A DNA stretch of 64,000 bases. Source: Tritrichomonas musculus (Eukaryota > Parabasalia > Tritrichomonadida > Tritrichomonadidae). The position numbers and the translations under genes are program-made. The notes under the pieces were generated by a model. That model saw only the letters and a program-made list of their open reading frames with translations. It made no database searches and had not been told where the DNA came from. Positions 40,749 to 50,293 of the stretch are shown piece by piece. Position 1 is the stretch's first letter; every line of letters starts with the position of its first letter. Where the stretch lies: positions 62,001 to 126,000 of the forward strand of contig JAPFFF010000071.1 in NCBI GenBank assembly GCA_039105265.1, given 5' to 3'.

Positions 40749-43700
40749 TTATTTGTGTAGTGTTGCTAATATATCATTATTAAATACATTACTATATTTA
40801 CCTCGTGAAAAATCGATTAAAAAATATATTTTCCTTTCAAAATCAGGATCAAATTCTTCACTATCGGATATAATTCGATTTTTCATATTTACAAGTTTCT
40901 CCTCTATCAGAGGATTAGCATTCATTCCCATCATCCTTGATTTAACTACTCGAAAGATAGAATTAAAGTTCATAAAGAATTTGCCACGAGTGTCAATTTG
41001 ATCAATTTGTTTGAATGCTTCAATATCTTCTGGTGAAACAACATCGATAACTTGAGGCACTTCTGGATCTTCACTCTGAGGGTGATAAAGATAGATTCTA
41101 CTTGGAACTTCTTCTTTTTGAAAGATAGTTCCAATTGAGCAATTGTCACCAACTATTCCAACGTTGTAAGTATCAACAATTTCAAAAATAATATTGTTAT
41201 CATGAATGAAAGGCACACATTCTTGAACACCACCTTGACTTATTTCACCATCAGTAACAATAATGAGATGTGGTGCTTTTTTCCCAGTTTCTAGAATTAA
41301 TTGAAGAAAAGCAATTGGACAAGTTCCACCATAACCTTCTTTATTTTCCCAAATTCGTTTAATGGTTTTATAGTCAGTCCAATAAGCGTGATGATCCCAA
41401 AGAAGAACCAAGTCACCATTTTTGTAGTTCATGTCAAAGATCTTTTCTAAAATATGATGATAATAATCATTACCAGAAATTGAACCAGAAATATCAACAG
41501 CAAAGATTGTTTGTAAACCTTTGATTTTTTGTTCAAGCCTTTCACATTTCTCTTCTTTAGGATCTTTCTTGTAAGGATAATTACCATTCAGAAGTGGAGT
41601 TGGATCAAAATCGAATCCTTTGGGACGATAATCTTCTGGTTTTACATGATGGAATGAAATAGAATTCTCTAATTGTGCAGTAAATGCAGCAATGTTTTGA
41701 ATGTATTGAAATATACCATCTTTCGTGATATCTGTGAAAAACTTGGTGTAACCATTGTCAATAATGATGTCGCCTGTATGATTCATTGGATCTGCTGGAT
41801 AGAAAAGTGAACATATACAACCATTAGAATCTCTCATGAAAGGAATAAAAGGCTTGTATTTATCTGGATCGTTGTCAACATATGAAAGTGATTCTCCTTC
41901 AAACAATTTTTTAAGATTATGAGATAAACTACTTCGTGTTCCATAGATACTGCTTGTATGATAGAATGATCCCCAATTTGGTAAATTTTTATCTTCAGTT
42001 CCAATAAGAGTTTTATTTCCTTGATGATTTCCATGAAGTCTAAGTTTTGTCTTAATTGAAGGTTCTTTACTTCCATCATCATTAATTCTACCAGGAATCG
42101 TGATCGTCTCCAAAAACAAGTTAGTTTGTACAAAGAATGGTTCACCTTTAGAAAGCATAACAACAGAACCACCATTTTCCCAGAACAATTTCAAGCATTC
42201 GTTAAAGGCAATGATATGTTGGGCTTTTTTTCCATTAGGAATGATTGGATAATCCCATCCATTGAAAACCCAACAAGCATAATAAATACAATTTCCTTTC
42301 TTATCTCTCTTCATTAATTCTTCAATCCCTGAATCATAATCTTCAACAACAACAATGTCAATCCCAAAGAATCCAACTGCTTTTTGAACACAAAGATCAA
42401 TTCCTTTTTCAGGACTTGTGAACAAGTATTTCTTATCTACTTTAAAGCTTTCTTTTAAGTTAAAATCACTATTATATAGCATTAAAATTAATATCTTTTG
42501 CCCTTTCAAGCAGTTGGCAACATACATTTCAGTGTTTCCTCCTTTCGGATTATCATCAACATCGTTATAATTTTCTCCTTTAAACTTTTCTTCATTGTAA
42601 AAGTTTGAATAAGAATCAATTCCACATTGTACTGTGAATAATTTGTCAGACAATTTTTTGTATACTGGCTCATGTCCTTTTAAACATCTGCCTAAAACAT
42701 TGCATATTTCATGGAATGTTGGAATGTCAGGGAGCATTGGTTTGATACTTTTAGTAGGATCAGGATTTTCAATACCAAAGAGGCATGAAATTGCTAAAAT
42801 AATTTTTTCTGGATTGAGTGAAAAGACGAATTGTCCAAAGATATCGGCTATTCCCACAGGATAAATGCCAATTCCGATTCCAATTACATTAATTCCACAT
42901 TCAACTGCAGCCAGAACTTGTGTTTTGATCTTCTTTTTTCTAGAAAACATATAAATTCCATCTGTGAGAACGAAGAGAAGATTTGTGCAATCATTTTTTC
43001 TCATCCGTTTAATGTCATATGCAGCATGAATTGCTGATTCAAGGTCACAATTAGATGGCATAGATTTTGAGAAGTGAGAGAAAAGTGCTGACCAAACGTC
43101 AGACTTTTTATTTAGTGCAACATTAGAAGGAACATTGCTGCAAAGAACAATAGGATTTTTATTTGTTGAAAGGATAACATCAACATATTGTATTTCAATA
43201 GATGAAAGTGCATATAAAAGGCAAATGATTGTTTTCATTGAAAAAACACTTGCAATGTAATTGAAACTTGAATTTGAAGCATCAATAACAACCGTAACAC
43301 CATAATTTCGAACTGAAGAACCATTAATAACATTTAGTTTAAAAATTGCATCAATATAATTCTTGTCAATCATTTTCTTAAGTTTAGAAAATGTATGATT
43401 TAAATATTTATCAAATATTTCTTTATATTTTTGATCAACATTGCATAAAATGATTTGTTCTTCTTTTCCACCAAAATAATTAATGTCAACATCATCAATT
43501 TTTACTCTTTTTAAATGAGTAGAACTATTGGCTTTGACATAAATAGATTTTTTGATTTCTTTCGGATTTCGAAAATTTGTAAATATAAAAATATTGCTTT
43601 TTAAATCATCAATTTGATAATCAAAGATAGGAAGATGGTATTTTTTATGCTTATGAATGTCTTGTACGCTAATATCTCTTAAAAGAACATCTTTAAAACA

Positions 43701-45683
43701 ATCCGAAATTGTAATAATATTTTTAATATTGTTTAAATTTGGTTGAATTGCAATTAATTTCATAATAGAATTTGAATCAGAAGTTTCTCTAATAAACTTT
43801 TGCCAAATAATTTCCATTTCTTTTTTCTCTTGATAATCCAAAGCAGAAGAAATGGTCGCAATTATACCAAATGAATCAGAAGGATCATTTAAAATACTTT
43901 TCTTCCATGTATCTGCTGAAATTAATGTTGGATCAATACCATCACTGAACAAGAAAAGAGCATTTTGTGTTTTAGGAATATCTTTACTATGCTTTTTTTT
44001 AGCTTTTCTTTTTTGGTTGTTTTTCAATTCTGTAACAAATTGATGAAAAGTATCAGCATAATTTGTTTGATATCTTGTTATTAAACAACAATCAAACAGA
44101 CGTTGAAGAGCTTCAATTGAATGAGGTTCTTCAAATGCTTTCAAAACAAATCGAAAATTAGAATCAGAAACAACACTTATCGCGTAATCAATTCCAAGGA
44201 AATGGAGAGCATAAGCAAATGATGTCAATAAAAGCAGATTAAATGTTTTGTTTATTTTTGATACACTCGAAGAACAATCAAATAATAAATTAACAGATAT
44301 GTACGAAAAAGGAACAGAAAAATTATCGCCATTCAAATAATCAGCTACATTTCGTACCAGAACACCAATTAAATGGGATGATTTGCTAATAATTTCTTTA
44401 ATTGGCAAATCATTGTATTCTTTTCGCATCAGAATACTGGAATTGGTTACATTCTGAATCATTTTACCTGTAAAATGGAATTCATTAACTGGATTCGTTG
44501 AATGAATTCGAGAAAAAGCAAGTTCAATTGCTTCTTTTACGTTATAAAGAGGGAAAAACTCATCAAGAGGCTTTTCTTTTGTCAAATTTTTTTTTGTAAT
44601 TCTTCCAAGATCTTCAACAAGTTTTATTGGATATGAATCATCATCTTTTTCAATTACATAAAAATCATTTGAATCTGATTCATTTTGTTCTTCATTTTCT
44701 TTCGCCTTCAACTCAAGATACTTTTGGTATGACAAAATGGATTTGGCCTTATTGAATGTAACTCGATAATCCTTAATATAATCAACATACATAATAAACT
44801 TATCTTCTTCAACTGTCTCAGTAATGAATCTGGGATCTTCTTCGAGCATTTTAACAATCGATTCGAACGATGGCCGGCACGTTGGATCTTGCGACCAGCA
44901 TTTCTCAATCAATGATTTGTACGACTCGTTTATGAGTGAGTTAAATGCTGGCCGATCGCCTTTACTTAAGTGGCTACATAACATTAAGAAGTTACATTTA
45001 TCAAAAGGAACTTCACATGTTATGATTTCATAAACAATCATTGAAAATGCGTAAACATCACCTTCTTTAGTGCTTACGTCATCGTTTAGTACTTCTGGCG
45101 CCATATAAGCAGGTGTCCCTTTGAGGCCAAATGTTGAATCTACTGATAAACTGTTTTGATTGTAATGAAGAATTTTTGAAAATCCGAAATCTGCAATTTT
45201 TGGATTTAAATCTGCATCAAGTAGTATGTTGTCTGGCTTTAAATCGCGATGAAGAACGTTGTTCGAATGTAAATATGACATCGCTGAGGCAATGCCGTAG
45301 ATAATTATGAGCTTTTGCGTATCATTCCATTTTTCATGAGAAATTCCTTTCCTTTCTAATTGAATAAAGTCGGTTAAAGATTTATTTGGAATAAATTCTG
45401 AAATAATGACAGGAAATGGATCTTTTTTGAAATCAAATTGACTAAAACCAATAAATTTAACAGTTGCTGGATGATTAATCTTAAATAATATATTTATTTC
45501 TCGAAAAAGATTTATAATATCTTCTTTGGGAGTGTCCTCGCTTAATTCTTCTTTAGATATTTTGGCAGCGTAAATAAATCCTGTTTTCTTTTCTTTCACT
45601 TTGTAAACAACCCCATATGATCCTTTACCAATTTTATCTAGTTTTTCAAATTGATAAAGGTCGAATGAATAATCTTTTTCCAT
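40749..45683 (-). CDS. Large TKL-like protein kinase with three von Willebrand A-like domains
   Basis: The product is 1644 residues. Residues 10-285 are a complete kinase: GKGSYGVVYK, YAAKIS with the beta-3 lysine, VLHRDLKPDNILL, DFGFSK, TPAYMAPEV, CWSQDPTCRPSF, so it is probably active, TKL-like. Three vWA-like Rossmann domains follow, each with a D-x-S-x-S metal site: LLFDCSSSVSK (about 470) with FLFSDG; VTVVIDASNSS (about 785) with LFVLTDG; and TIFAVDISGSISG (about 1420) with GGTCPI and LIIVTDGEIS. The region between the second and third domains (NVLGRCLKGHEPVY ... GGSVVMLSKGEPFF) is unassigned. The arrangement suggests a metal-dependent adhesion or assembly platform controlled by a kinase, in the cytoplasm since no signal peptide is seen. 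Two partial copies of this gene lie nearby (28.1 and 40.1 kb). Upstream DNA carries repeated gatgtcgaccggttt motifs. Confidence 0.9.
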   Translation of the reverse strand: MEKDYSFDLYQFEKLDKIGKGSYGVVYKVKEKKTGFIYAAKISKEELSEDTPKEDIINLFREINILFKINHPATVKFIGFSQFDFKKDPFPVIISEFIPNKSLTDFIQLERKGISHEKWNDTQKLIIIYGIASAMSYLHSNNVLHRDLKPDNILLDADLNPKIADFGFSKILHYNQNSLSVDSTFGLKGTPAYMAPEVLNDDVSTKEGDVYAFSMIVYEIITCEVPFDKCNFLMLCSHLSKGDRPAFNSLINESYKSLIEKCWSQDPTCRPSFESIVKMLEEDPRFITETVEEDKFIMYVDYIKDYRVTFNKAKSILSYQKYLELKAKENEEQNESDSNDFYVIEKDDDSYPIKLVEDLGRITKKNLTKEKPLDEFFPLYNVKEAIELAFSRIHSTNPVNEFHFTGKMIQNVTNSSILMRKEYNDLPIKEIISKSSHLIGVLVRNVADYLNGDNFSVPFSYISVNLLFDCSSSVSKINKTFNLLLLTSFAYALHFLGIDYAISVVSDSNFRFVLKAFEEPHSIEALQRLFDCCLITRYQTNYADTFHQFVTELKNNQKRKAKKKHSKDIPKTQNALFLFSDGIDPTLISADTWKKSILNDPSDSFGIIATISSALDYQEKKEMEIIWQKFIRETSDSNSIMKLIAIQPNLNNIKNIITISDCFKDVLLRDISVQDIHKHKKYHLPIFDYQIDDLKSNIFIFTNFRNPKEIKKSIYVKANSSTHLKRVKIDDVDINYFGGKEEQIILCNVDQKYKEIFDKYLNHTFSKLKKMIDKNYIDAIFKLNVINGSSVRNYGVTVVIDASNSSFNYIASVFSMKTIICLLYALSSIEIQYVDVILSTNKNPIVLCSNVPSNVALNKKSDVWSALFSHFSKSMPSNCDLESAIHAAYDIKRMRKNDCTNLLFVLTDGIYMFSRKKKIKTQVLAAVECGINVIGIGIGIYPVGIADIFGQFVFSLNPEKIILAISCLFGIENPDPTKSIKPMLPDIPTFHEICNVLGRCLKGHEPVYKKLSDKLFTVQCGIDSYSNFYNEEKFKGENYNDVDDNPKGGNTEMYVANCLKGQKILILMLYNSDFNLKESFKVDKKYLFTSPEKGIDLCVQKAVGFFGIDIVVVEDYDSGIEELMKRDKKGNCIYYACWVFNGWDYPIIPNGKKAQHIIAFNECLKLFWENGGSVVMLSKGEPFFVQTNLFLETITIPGRINDDGSKEPSIKTKLRLHGNHQGNKTLIGTEDKNLPNWGSFYHTSSIYGTRSSLSHNLKKLFEGESLSYVDNDPDKYKPFIPFMRDSNGCICSLFYPADPMNHTGDIIIDNGYTKFFTDITKDGIFQYIQNIAAFTAQLENSISFHHVKPEDYRPKGFDFDPTPLLNGNYPYKKDPKEEKCERLEQKIKGLQTIFAVDISGSISGNDYYHHILEKIFDMNYKNGDLVLLWDHHAYWTDYKTIKRIWENKEGYGGTCPIAFLQLILETGKKAPHLIIVTDGEISQGGVQECVPFIHDNNIIFEIVDTYNVGIVGDNCSIGTIFQKEEVPSRIYLYHPQSEDPEVPQVIDVVSPEDIEAFKQIDQIDTRGKFFMNFNSIFRVVKSRMMGMNANPLIEEKLVNMKNRIISDSEEFDPDFERKIYFLIDFSRGKYSNVFNNDILATLHK

Positions 45684-46078
45684 CTTTTACTAAACTTTAA
45701 AATGGGTTAAAAAGAGCCTGATATATTCTATGAGCTTATTCAAATAAATTGAAAGATTATTTTGGCGAGTATAGTAAGACGATAAATGAGTAAACATCAG
45801 AAAAACCGGTCGACATCGTAAACTTTTTCATAAAATCGCACTCAAATATTTCATAAAGATGTTCAAAATTGAATGAAAAATGATATTGAAAAGGCTCTCA
45901 AATATAACTCAAATATCTTTTTAAAAAGTTCTAAAAAATTTTTAAAATTTTATAATGTCTACCGGTTTTTGAATAAGCATCATAGAAAAGTATTCAGAGT
46001 ATTTCTATGAGTTTAATGAAAAAGTTGATGATGTCGACCAGTTTTTCGTGATGTCGACCGGTTTATCGTCAAACTATA
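45684..46078. promoter_or_regulatory. Upstream region with repeated gtcgaccggttt motif
   Basis: Variants of gatgtcgaccggttt occur four times: once inverted near 45804-45820 and three times direct, near 45955, 46031-46046 and 46050-46065. The GC-rich core stands out from AT-rich surroundings. They lie between the kinase gene start and the transposon end. They could be binding sites for the kinase promoter or remnants of an insertion hotspot. Confidence 0.35.
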
Positions 46079-46292
46079 GACATTTCTCTCAAAAATGTAA
46101 TCCACTTTTTCTGAAATATAAAAACTTTTTGTGAAAATGAATAGTCTTTCAAAAAGTTAATATTTTGTGATAGAAGATAAAGCGCCATTTTCAACAAGGT
46201 TTTTCCAATATTCAAAGCAAATGCATGATAACAAACTTGATTTCAAGATAACAGACTGCCGAACACGATATCAAGAATACGGAATCCCATGA
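46079..46292. repeat. Left terminal inverted repeat of the MULE
   Basis: Reverse complement of 49940-50153. Immediately inside, a 63-base segment (agactgccgaacacgatatc onward) is tandemly duplicated at about 46254-46380. Confidence 0.85.
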
Positions 46293-46389
46293 AAAGCAAC
46301 CAAATCAAGTTACAGACTGCCGAATACGATATCAAGAATACGGAATCCCATGAAAAGCAACCAAATCAAGTTACAAGTTATCAAACTAG

Positions 46390-46575
46390 AAACAGCGCAT
46401 GCTTCCAGTGCATCACCAGCATCGCATGCTTCGATGCATCATAATCAGCACATGCTTCCGATGCATCGCCAACATCGCATGCTTCCGATACATCACTATC
46501 ATCTCCTTATTCCGATGCATCCCCACCATCGCATGCTTCCGATGCATCAACAGCACATTCGACAAATACATCATA
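46390..46575. repeat. GCATGC-rich subterminal repeat, left side
   Basis: Repeats of gcatgcttccgatgcatca (about 18-36 base period), containing palindromic gcatgc and atgcat cores. The right side has the same motif in inverted orientation (49790-49930). Confidence 0.75.
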
Positions 46576-46673
46576 AATAGCACACGCTTCCTAATTAATT
46601 AAAGAATTTAATTACATAATAAAAATTTCTTAAAATATAATATTTTATATATATTTTCTTTTTAATTATTCAT

Positions 46674-47436
46674 GGAGTATTCAAAAAATTCGATAGATTT
46701 TTTTACTTGAACTTTTACTAAAATTTTCATTCAATTTTTTTTCTATGGATTTTTTTTCTTGAACTTTTACTAAAATTTTCATTCAATTTTCAATCAACAT
46801 TGCTGATTCAGCAATTCTCGAAATTTACCAAAGTGAGAGTAAAAAGAATAAGAATATAAGCAATAGTATTTAAATATTATTTATTTTATTATTAATAAAA
46901 TGAGAATTTACATTCTTTTTATATATTTAAATGAAAATATCACAAATAATTATTGTGAAAAAAGACAATTGAACTTCCATAATTAACACATAACAATCTA
47001 AACTTCATCAATGCATTTCATCTGTAGAGTATTGAGAGGAAACTTTGAATTCTTTGAATTCCGTTAATTCTGCTTTAAAGTAAGTATATTCCCTAGAAAT
47101 TGCAGGATAATAGATGGCTGTAAAGTATAGAAACAATAAATCATAGATTTTCCTTCTTTTTTTGGGCACTAATTCAAGAAAATGTGGGCATTTCTTTGGA
47201 ATAAAGCTTTATTTCACAGTATTTTGTTTGCATTTGCATGCATGGAGCCTTTTCAAAGTGGATCAAAATATCAAAACATCAAAGAAAAAGACAATTTAAA
47301 TGTTCTTCAATCAAATTAATAAACTAACTAGGGACTGGCCACAACGATTAAAAATTATAGAAAAAAATTGAATGAAAATTTTAGTAAAAGTTCAATTAAA
47401 AAAATCTATCAAAAATTCTTAATGATTATTCAAAAT
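46674..47436. repeat. Inner inverted-repeat element nested in the MULE
   Basis: Arms at about 46674-46741 and 47365-47436 share gatagattttttt and then gaacttttactaaaattttc in inverted orientation. Part of the left arm is directly repeated at 46745-46790. It may be a MITE inserted upstream of the transposase, without clear target duplication. Confidence 0.5.
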
Positions 47437-47467
47437 ATTTTATAAAAGTTTTACTTTTATATCAATA

Positions 47468-49696
47468 ATGCTCAACTATTCGGCCAAAAAAATACAATTT
47501 GATGATTTTATTCTTGATTCGGTACATCAATCCCGTCCAATTCAGATAATTCAGTTCAATAAAAGCGATTTTGATATATCTTCATTCATAGAATTCGCAG
47601 ATTCAATAACAATCGATTATATTTGTTACTATAAAGCAGTCAGAAAAAATTCATTTATAATGTACGCCTCATATGTTGATCTTCATCAAGATTTCCACCC
47701 ATGCATAATTGTCAAAATTAAATTCGAAGATTCCAAGTATAAAGTTTACGTACAAGATGAAATTCGTCGTATTAAACAATCGAAAATCGATGACGAAAAT
47801 TGCTTAACTTTCAAAGCATTCTCAACTGAAAATAACCAAGTTTTTAATTTCGAAAACCGCAAATGGGATTCTCAGTTCCCTTATAAAGACTCTGTGCTAT
47901 ATAATTTTGGTAATTATGCAGCTAAAAAAAACACATGCGCTCCTATTTTTTTGAAATATACTTTCGATGGTTTTTTGAATCAAAAAACTCACAATAGAAA
48001 TAAAAAATTTATAACTGTATATGATGATTTTATTAAAATACTTGAACACTTACCGGGGTTTATATACATGGAGTATTCTGCAATTAAAGAGGAGCCACAA
48101 CTCAAACACAAGCCTTTGATAATGAACATTGATAATAAAAAAAGCATTCTGGCTTCTTTGACATGGATCATGCCATGGGCAGAAAAAGTGTCAAATGACT
48201 GCCACTATATCGAAATAAATGGTTCATATAAGGCATGTGAACCTTACCACTATTGCATTTTTCATGGAATCATATATAATAATTCACTGCCATTCGATGT
48301 TACGTTATTTCCAAGCGAATCCAGTGAATTATTTGATATGCTTTTTGTTGGTTTACAAAAGCATCAAATTTCAATGCAAAACTTTGAAAATAAACCAACT
48401 CTTTCTGATTTAGGATCTGCCATTAAGAAATTTTGTGCAGATCACGGAATGAGTCAAAATCTATGCCATCGTCATTTGATAGAAAACATAGGTCCAAAAT
48501 TTTGAAAATCAAAAGCCTCAGAGATTTTTTGAAAATGAGAAAGTTTTATATTTCTGAGATTAAAACATATCACTAATTTTTAAAAAAATTCGGTTTTAAT
48601 ACAACTACTACAGAAAAAAGTGTCAAGGACATTTTAATTATGTTAATTTACCCAGAAGAAAATGTAAGTCCAGAAATAAAAAAAAGTAATTATTATCTTG
48701 CAAATTGGGCCATTTGGATGCGCAGAATTAACAATGTTGGTAGGTGCAGTAATCATTGTGAAGACTGTCATGCAAACATTAATCAATCATTGAGCACAAG
48801 TGGACAAACATGCGTTCGTACTGGTTTTTCTGCAGTTGTAAATTATCTTCTTAATTATTTGCAAAGACGCTCAAGTACATATGGAGATGCATTCAAAAAC
48901 AAGCCTGAAAAAATAATCATTAAACTTAAGCAAATATTTGTAAAAGGTTCCAAAAAATATTTGAAATATTCAAAGGAAAACTGTTCATGCGAAGATGATC
49001 TATATAATGAATCTATTTTTGGAGTCCGTTTCCCATACATACCCCAAGTACTATATATAATAATACATGATGAAAATTTTATAACATTTCAAAGAAATAA
49101 TTTTGATTTTGTTTTTAATGAATTTGCTTTAATGTGTTTAGACACGTTTCAACTAAAATTTTACAATTCAGCATACAAAGATACATTTGAATAAAATAAG
49201 AATATTCACAAAATTTTAAACCAATATGCGAATATTCATCCAACTACAAATAAGACAGATTTATCTGTAATAATAAATGCATTTATAGATAGTTTGTCTT
49301 ATACTCTACCAGAATTCTACAAAGTTGATGACAAAGACAGAACAAATATTTTTCTCAAAGAACCTGTTAAAGAATATTATCCCTTTAATGAAACAACAAG
49401 GAATCCTCCTGTAAAAGCAATGAAAGTCATAAATGACAAACATATGGATTGGTTTGATCCGGGAGATGATCAAAATCAAATATAATGAAACTGTTAACGA
49501 AATTATTTCAATGTATCCCAAAATGGAAAACCCAGCTTCTATATGCTTCAATAATTTCATGAAAATTATTTTCCATAACAATGATCGAAATTCCGAAAAT
49601 ATCCCAGATTTGCTAGCTTTAATGAAAATACAAAGCTGGAAAGATGCAGATGAAAAAGCTAAAAGCAATAAATTCTTTCATAAAGAAAATAAATAA
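47468..49696 (+). pseudogene. MULE transposase, interrupted
   Basis: The first part (47468-48505, 345 aa) has a MULE-type transposase core: SLTWIMPWAEKVSNDCHYIE, then IFHGIIYNNSLPFDVTLFPS, then TLSDLGSAIKKFCADHG followed by CHRHLIENIG, which matches the D...C-x-x-H signature of MULE DDE domains. The usual first aspartate appears as I-E-I-N. The frame stops at 48503-48505. A second open part (48640-49194) holds a cysteine/histidine cluster (RRINNVGRCSNHCEDCHANI), where relatives have their post-catalytic segment. A third (49294-49485 and 49433-49696, overlapping frames) continues to the 3' end. At least two stops or frame changes break the gene, so it is not expected to make a full transposase. 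Confidence 0.75.
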
Positions 49697-49789
49697 GATT
49701 TAATTAATAAAATAAGAAACCTAAAAAATGAATTATAAATATAAAATAAAAAAATCAAATTTAATTATGATAGATTTTTTATATGAGAA

Positions 49790-49935
49790 GCATGCTTTCT
49801 TCGAATTATTGAACTTGAAGCATGCGCTTTATAGAATATGTTGCAATTCTAATTATGATGCATCGGAATCATGCGATGCTGCTGATGCATCGAAGCATGC
49901 GATGCTAGTGATGCATCGGAAGCATGCGATGCTAG
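49790..49935. repeat. GCATGC-rich subterminal repeat, right side
   Basis: Copies of gaagcatgcgatgctagtga, the inverted counterpart of the left cluster, at similar distance from the element end. Confidence 0.75.
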
Positions 49936-49939
49936 TTAT

Positions 49940-50153
49940 TCATGGGATTCCGTATTCTTGATATCGTGTTCGGCAGTCTGTTATCTTGAAATCAAGTTTG
50001 TTATCATGCATTTGCTTTGAATATTGGAAAAACCTTGTTGAAAATGGCGCTTTATCTTCTATCACAAAATATTAACTTTTTGAAAGACTATTCATTTTCA
50101 CAAAAAGTTTTTATATTTCAGAAAAAGTGGATTACATTTTTGAGAGAAATGTC
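49940..50153. repeat. Right terminal inverted repeat of the MULE
   Basis: Pairs with 46079-46292; ends tgagagaaatgtc. Confidence 0.85.
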
Positions 50154-50293
50154 CATTCGCCGCGAAATTATGTGGGAGAAGGGTAATAATAAATTGATGA
50201 AAATTAATTAACTTTCATTCGATGTGTTTGGTTCGATTGATAAAAGAAGTATTTTGTTCTATAGAAAATTATTAGTATAAAAAAAATTTTTTT

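Larger units (their letters stand above)
46079..50153. mobile_element. MULE-like (Mutator-type) DNA transposon, 4.1 kb
   Basis: Terminal inverted repeats of about 214 bases (46079-46292 and 49940-50153) are almost identical. They begin gacatttctctcaaaaatgt. Inside lie subterminal GCATGC-rich repeats on both sides, an inner inverted repeat at 46.67-47.44 kb and a damaged transposase (47468-49696). No obvious 9-11 base target duplication flanks the ends, so it may be degraded or the insertion rearranged. The high TIR identity suggests a fairly young copy despite the broken transposase. Confidence 0.85.

Noticed and set aside
46350-46602. Histidine/methionine-rich frames
   Set aside because: They translate the GCATGC subterminal repeat of the MULE, not a gene.
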